Below, one piece after another: positions 63,725-64,000 of a DNA stretch of 64,000 bases (its first letter is position 1; each line of letters opens with the position of its first letter). Source of the stretch: Scybalousia_A sp963540815 (GTDB taxonomy: Bacteria; Bacteroidota; Bacteroidia; Bacteroidales; P3); NCBI GenBank assembly GCA_963540815.1, contig CAUTQY010000002.1:104917-168916 (forward strand), read 5' to 3'. The translations under genes and the position numbers were made by a program. The notes beneath the pieces were generated by a model that worked only from the letters and a program-made list of their open reading frames with translations, ran no database searches and had not been told where the DNA came from.

Positions 63725-64000
63725 GGGAATAAAATTACTCGTGAAGATAAATTCAAGAATGTATCTAATTGGAAATAAATAAGTTACCTTGTTATGTAAA
63801 CTAAATAGGTAACGATTTGGAAACGAGTGAAGTGCTATTAATCGCAGGTTTCTGCATCAACAAAGAACACTTATAATTCTATATGCAAAGATAATCATTT
63901 TCCGATGAAATACAATTCTAAAACAAGAATTTTATACGGAAAAATCAATTACTTTTAAATATGTTTGGAGAAACAACCTTAAAAGTGTATCTTTGTACTT
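63725..64000. other. Intergenic end of the window
   Basis: No gene is visible in these 276 bases. A 7-bp inverted repeat (63783-63789 and 63807-63813) has no T run and is probably not a terminator. Confidence 0.5.
63964..63995 (+). promoter_or_regulatory. Promoter of a gene beyond the window
   Basis: TTTG at 63964-63967 and TATCTTTG at 63988-63995, 20 bases apart, close to the Bacteroidota consensus. It points to a plus-strand gene that starts just outside. Confidence 0.65.

Noticed and set aside
63783..63813. Inverted repeat GTTACCT/AGGTAAC as a terminator of the split surface gene
   Set aside because: Only 7 bp with a long loop and no T run.
55512..63837. The 12-mer AGTGAAGTGCTA at 55512-55523 and again at 63826-63837
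   Set aside because: Only 12 bases with different surroundings; one copy is in a leader and the other is in an intergenic end. Chance cannot be excluded.

Overview
The window looks like chromosomal DNA of an AT-rich member of the Bacteroidota, most likely a Bacteroidales-type lineage. Four things point there. Bacteroidota -7 promoter boxes (TAnnTTTG) lie in front of many genes. Two or three long secreted proteins end in type IX secretion (T9SS) type A sorting tails. There is a moxR/DUF58/BatA/BatB cluster. PurF, NadE, Fcl and the M16 protease have forms typical of the phylum. One tRNA gene (Asn, GTT) is present. I see no rRNA, CRISPR array, intact transposon or prophage.

Layout. 1-2.1 kb: the 3' end of a FemAB-like acyltransferase and pckA. 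2.4-5.2 kb: a small worn defence island, with a methyltransferase overlapping an HNH nuclease (type II restriction-modification), a cut-off CoiA-like gene, and an AbiJ-like HEPN gene whose downstream partner survives only as a 40-codon stub. 5.4-10.7 kb (minus strand): operon nadE-purF-TPR protein; the NadE glutaminase domain has Trp where the catalytic Cys belongs. 10.9-15.1 kb: fcl, cdd, menA, hutH. 15.3-23.2 kb: hpt, mscL, glnS, a secreted beta-barrel protein, a small membrane protein, a 1004-residue T9SS cargo protein, gmd. 23.4-29.4 kb: tRNA-Asn, an MFS transporter, a nested palindromic repeat, a glycosyltransferase, cutC, ansA, heptose kinase. 29.5-35.2 kb: alaS and rnr converge on a 52-bp perfect palindrome; then gapA. 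35.5-43.5 kb: M16 protease, comF, hsp20, a wrecked serine recombinase, leuS. 43.8-48.7 kb (minus): batB, batA, a membrane protein, DUF58 and moxR. 48.9-57.9 kb: a DUF4249 lipoprotein, arcC, an FtsX-type permease, a small beta-barrel protein, an HD phosphohydrolase, a HAD phosphatase, recR, a CPA2 antiporter. 58.3-63.7 kb: a leucine-rich-repeat T9SS protein and a very large T9SS protein split by an in-frame TAA.

How the genes fit together. Most of the window is housekeeping: tRNA charging (glnS, alaS, leuS), purine and NAD supply (purF, hpt, nadE), gluconeogenesis and glycolysis (pckA, gapA), menaquinone (menA), repair (recR) and RNA decay (rnr). A cell-surface theme runs through it: GDP-fucose synthesis (gmd plus fcl, 10 kb apart), a heptose kinase, a glycosyltransferase, outer-membrane beta-barrels and T9SS cargo. 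The accessory parts are the defence island, the recombinase relic, dispersed palindromic repeats and the split surface gene.

I did not find an intact new multi-gene system. The points I would look at first are the Cys-to-Trp NadE, the deletion scar in the defence island, the split T9SS giant, three promoters placed so close to their ATG that the mRNAs should be leaderless, and the nested palindrome at 24.9-25.2 kb. All functions are assigned from motifs and family knowledge; no database search was possible.
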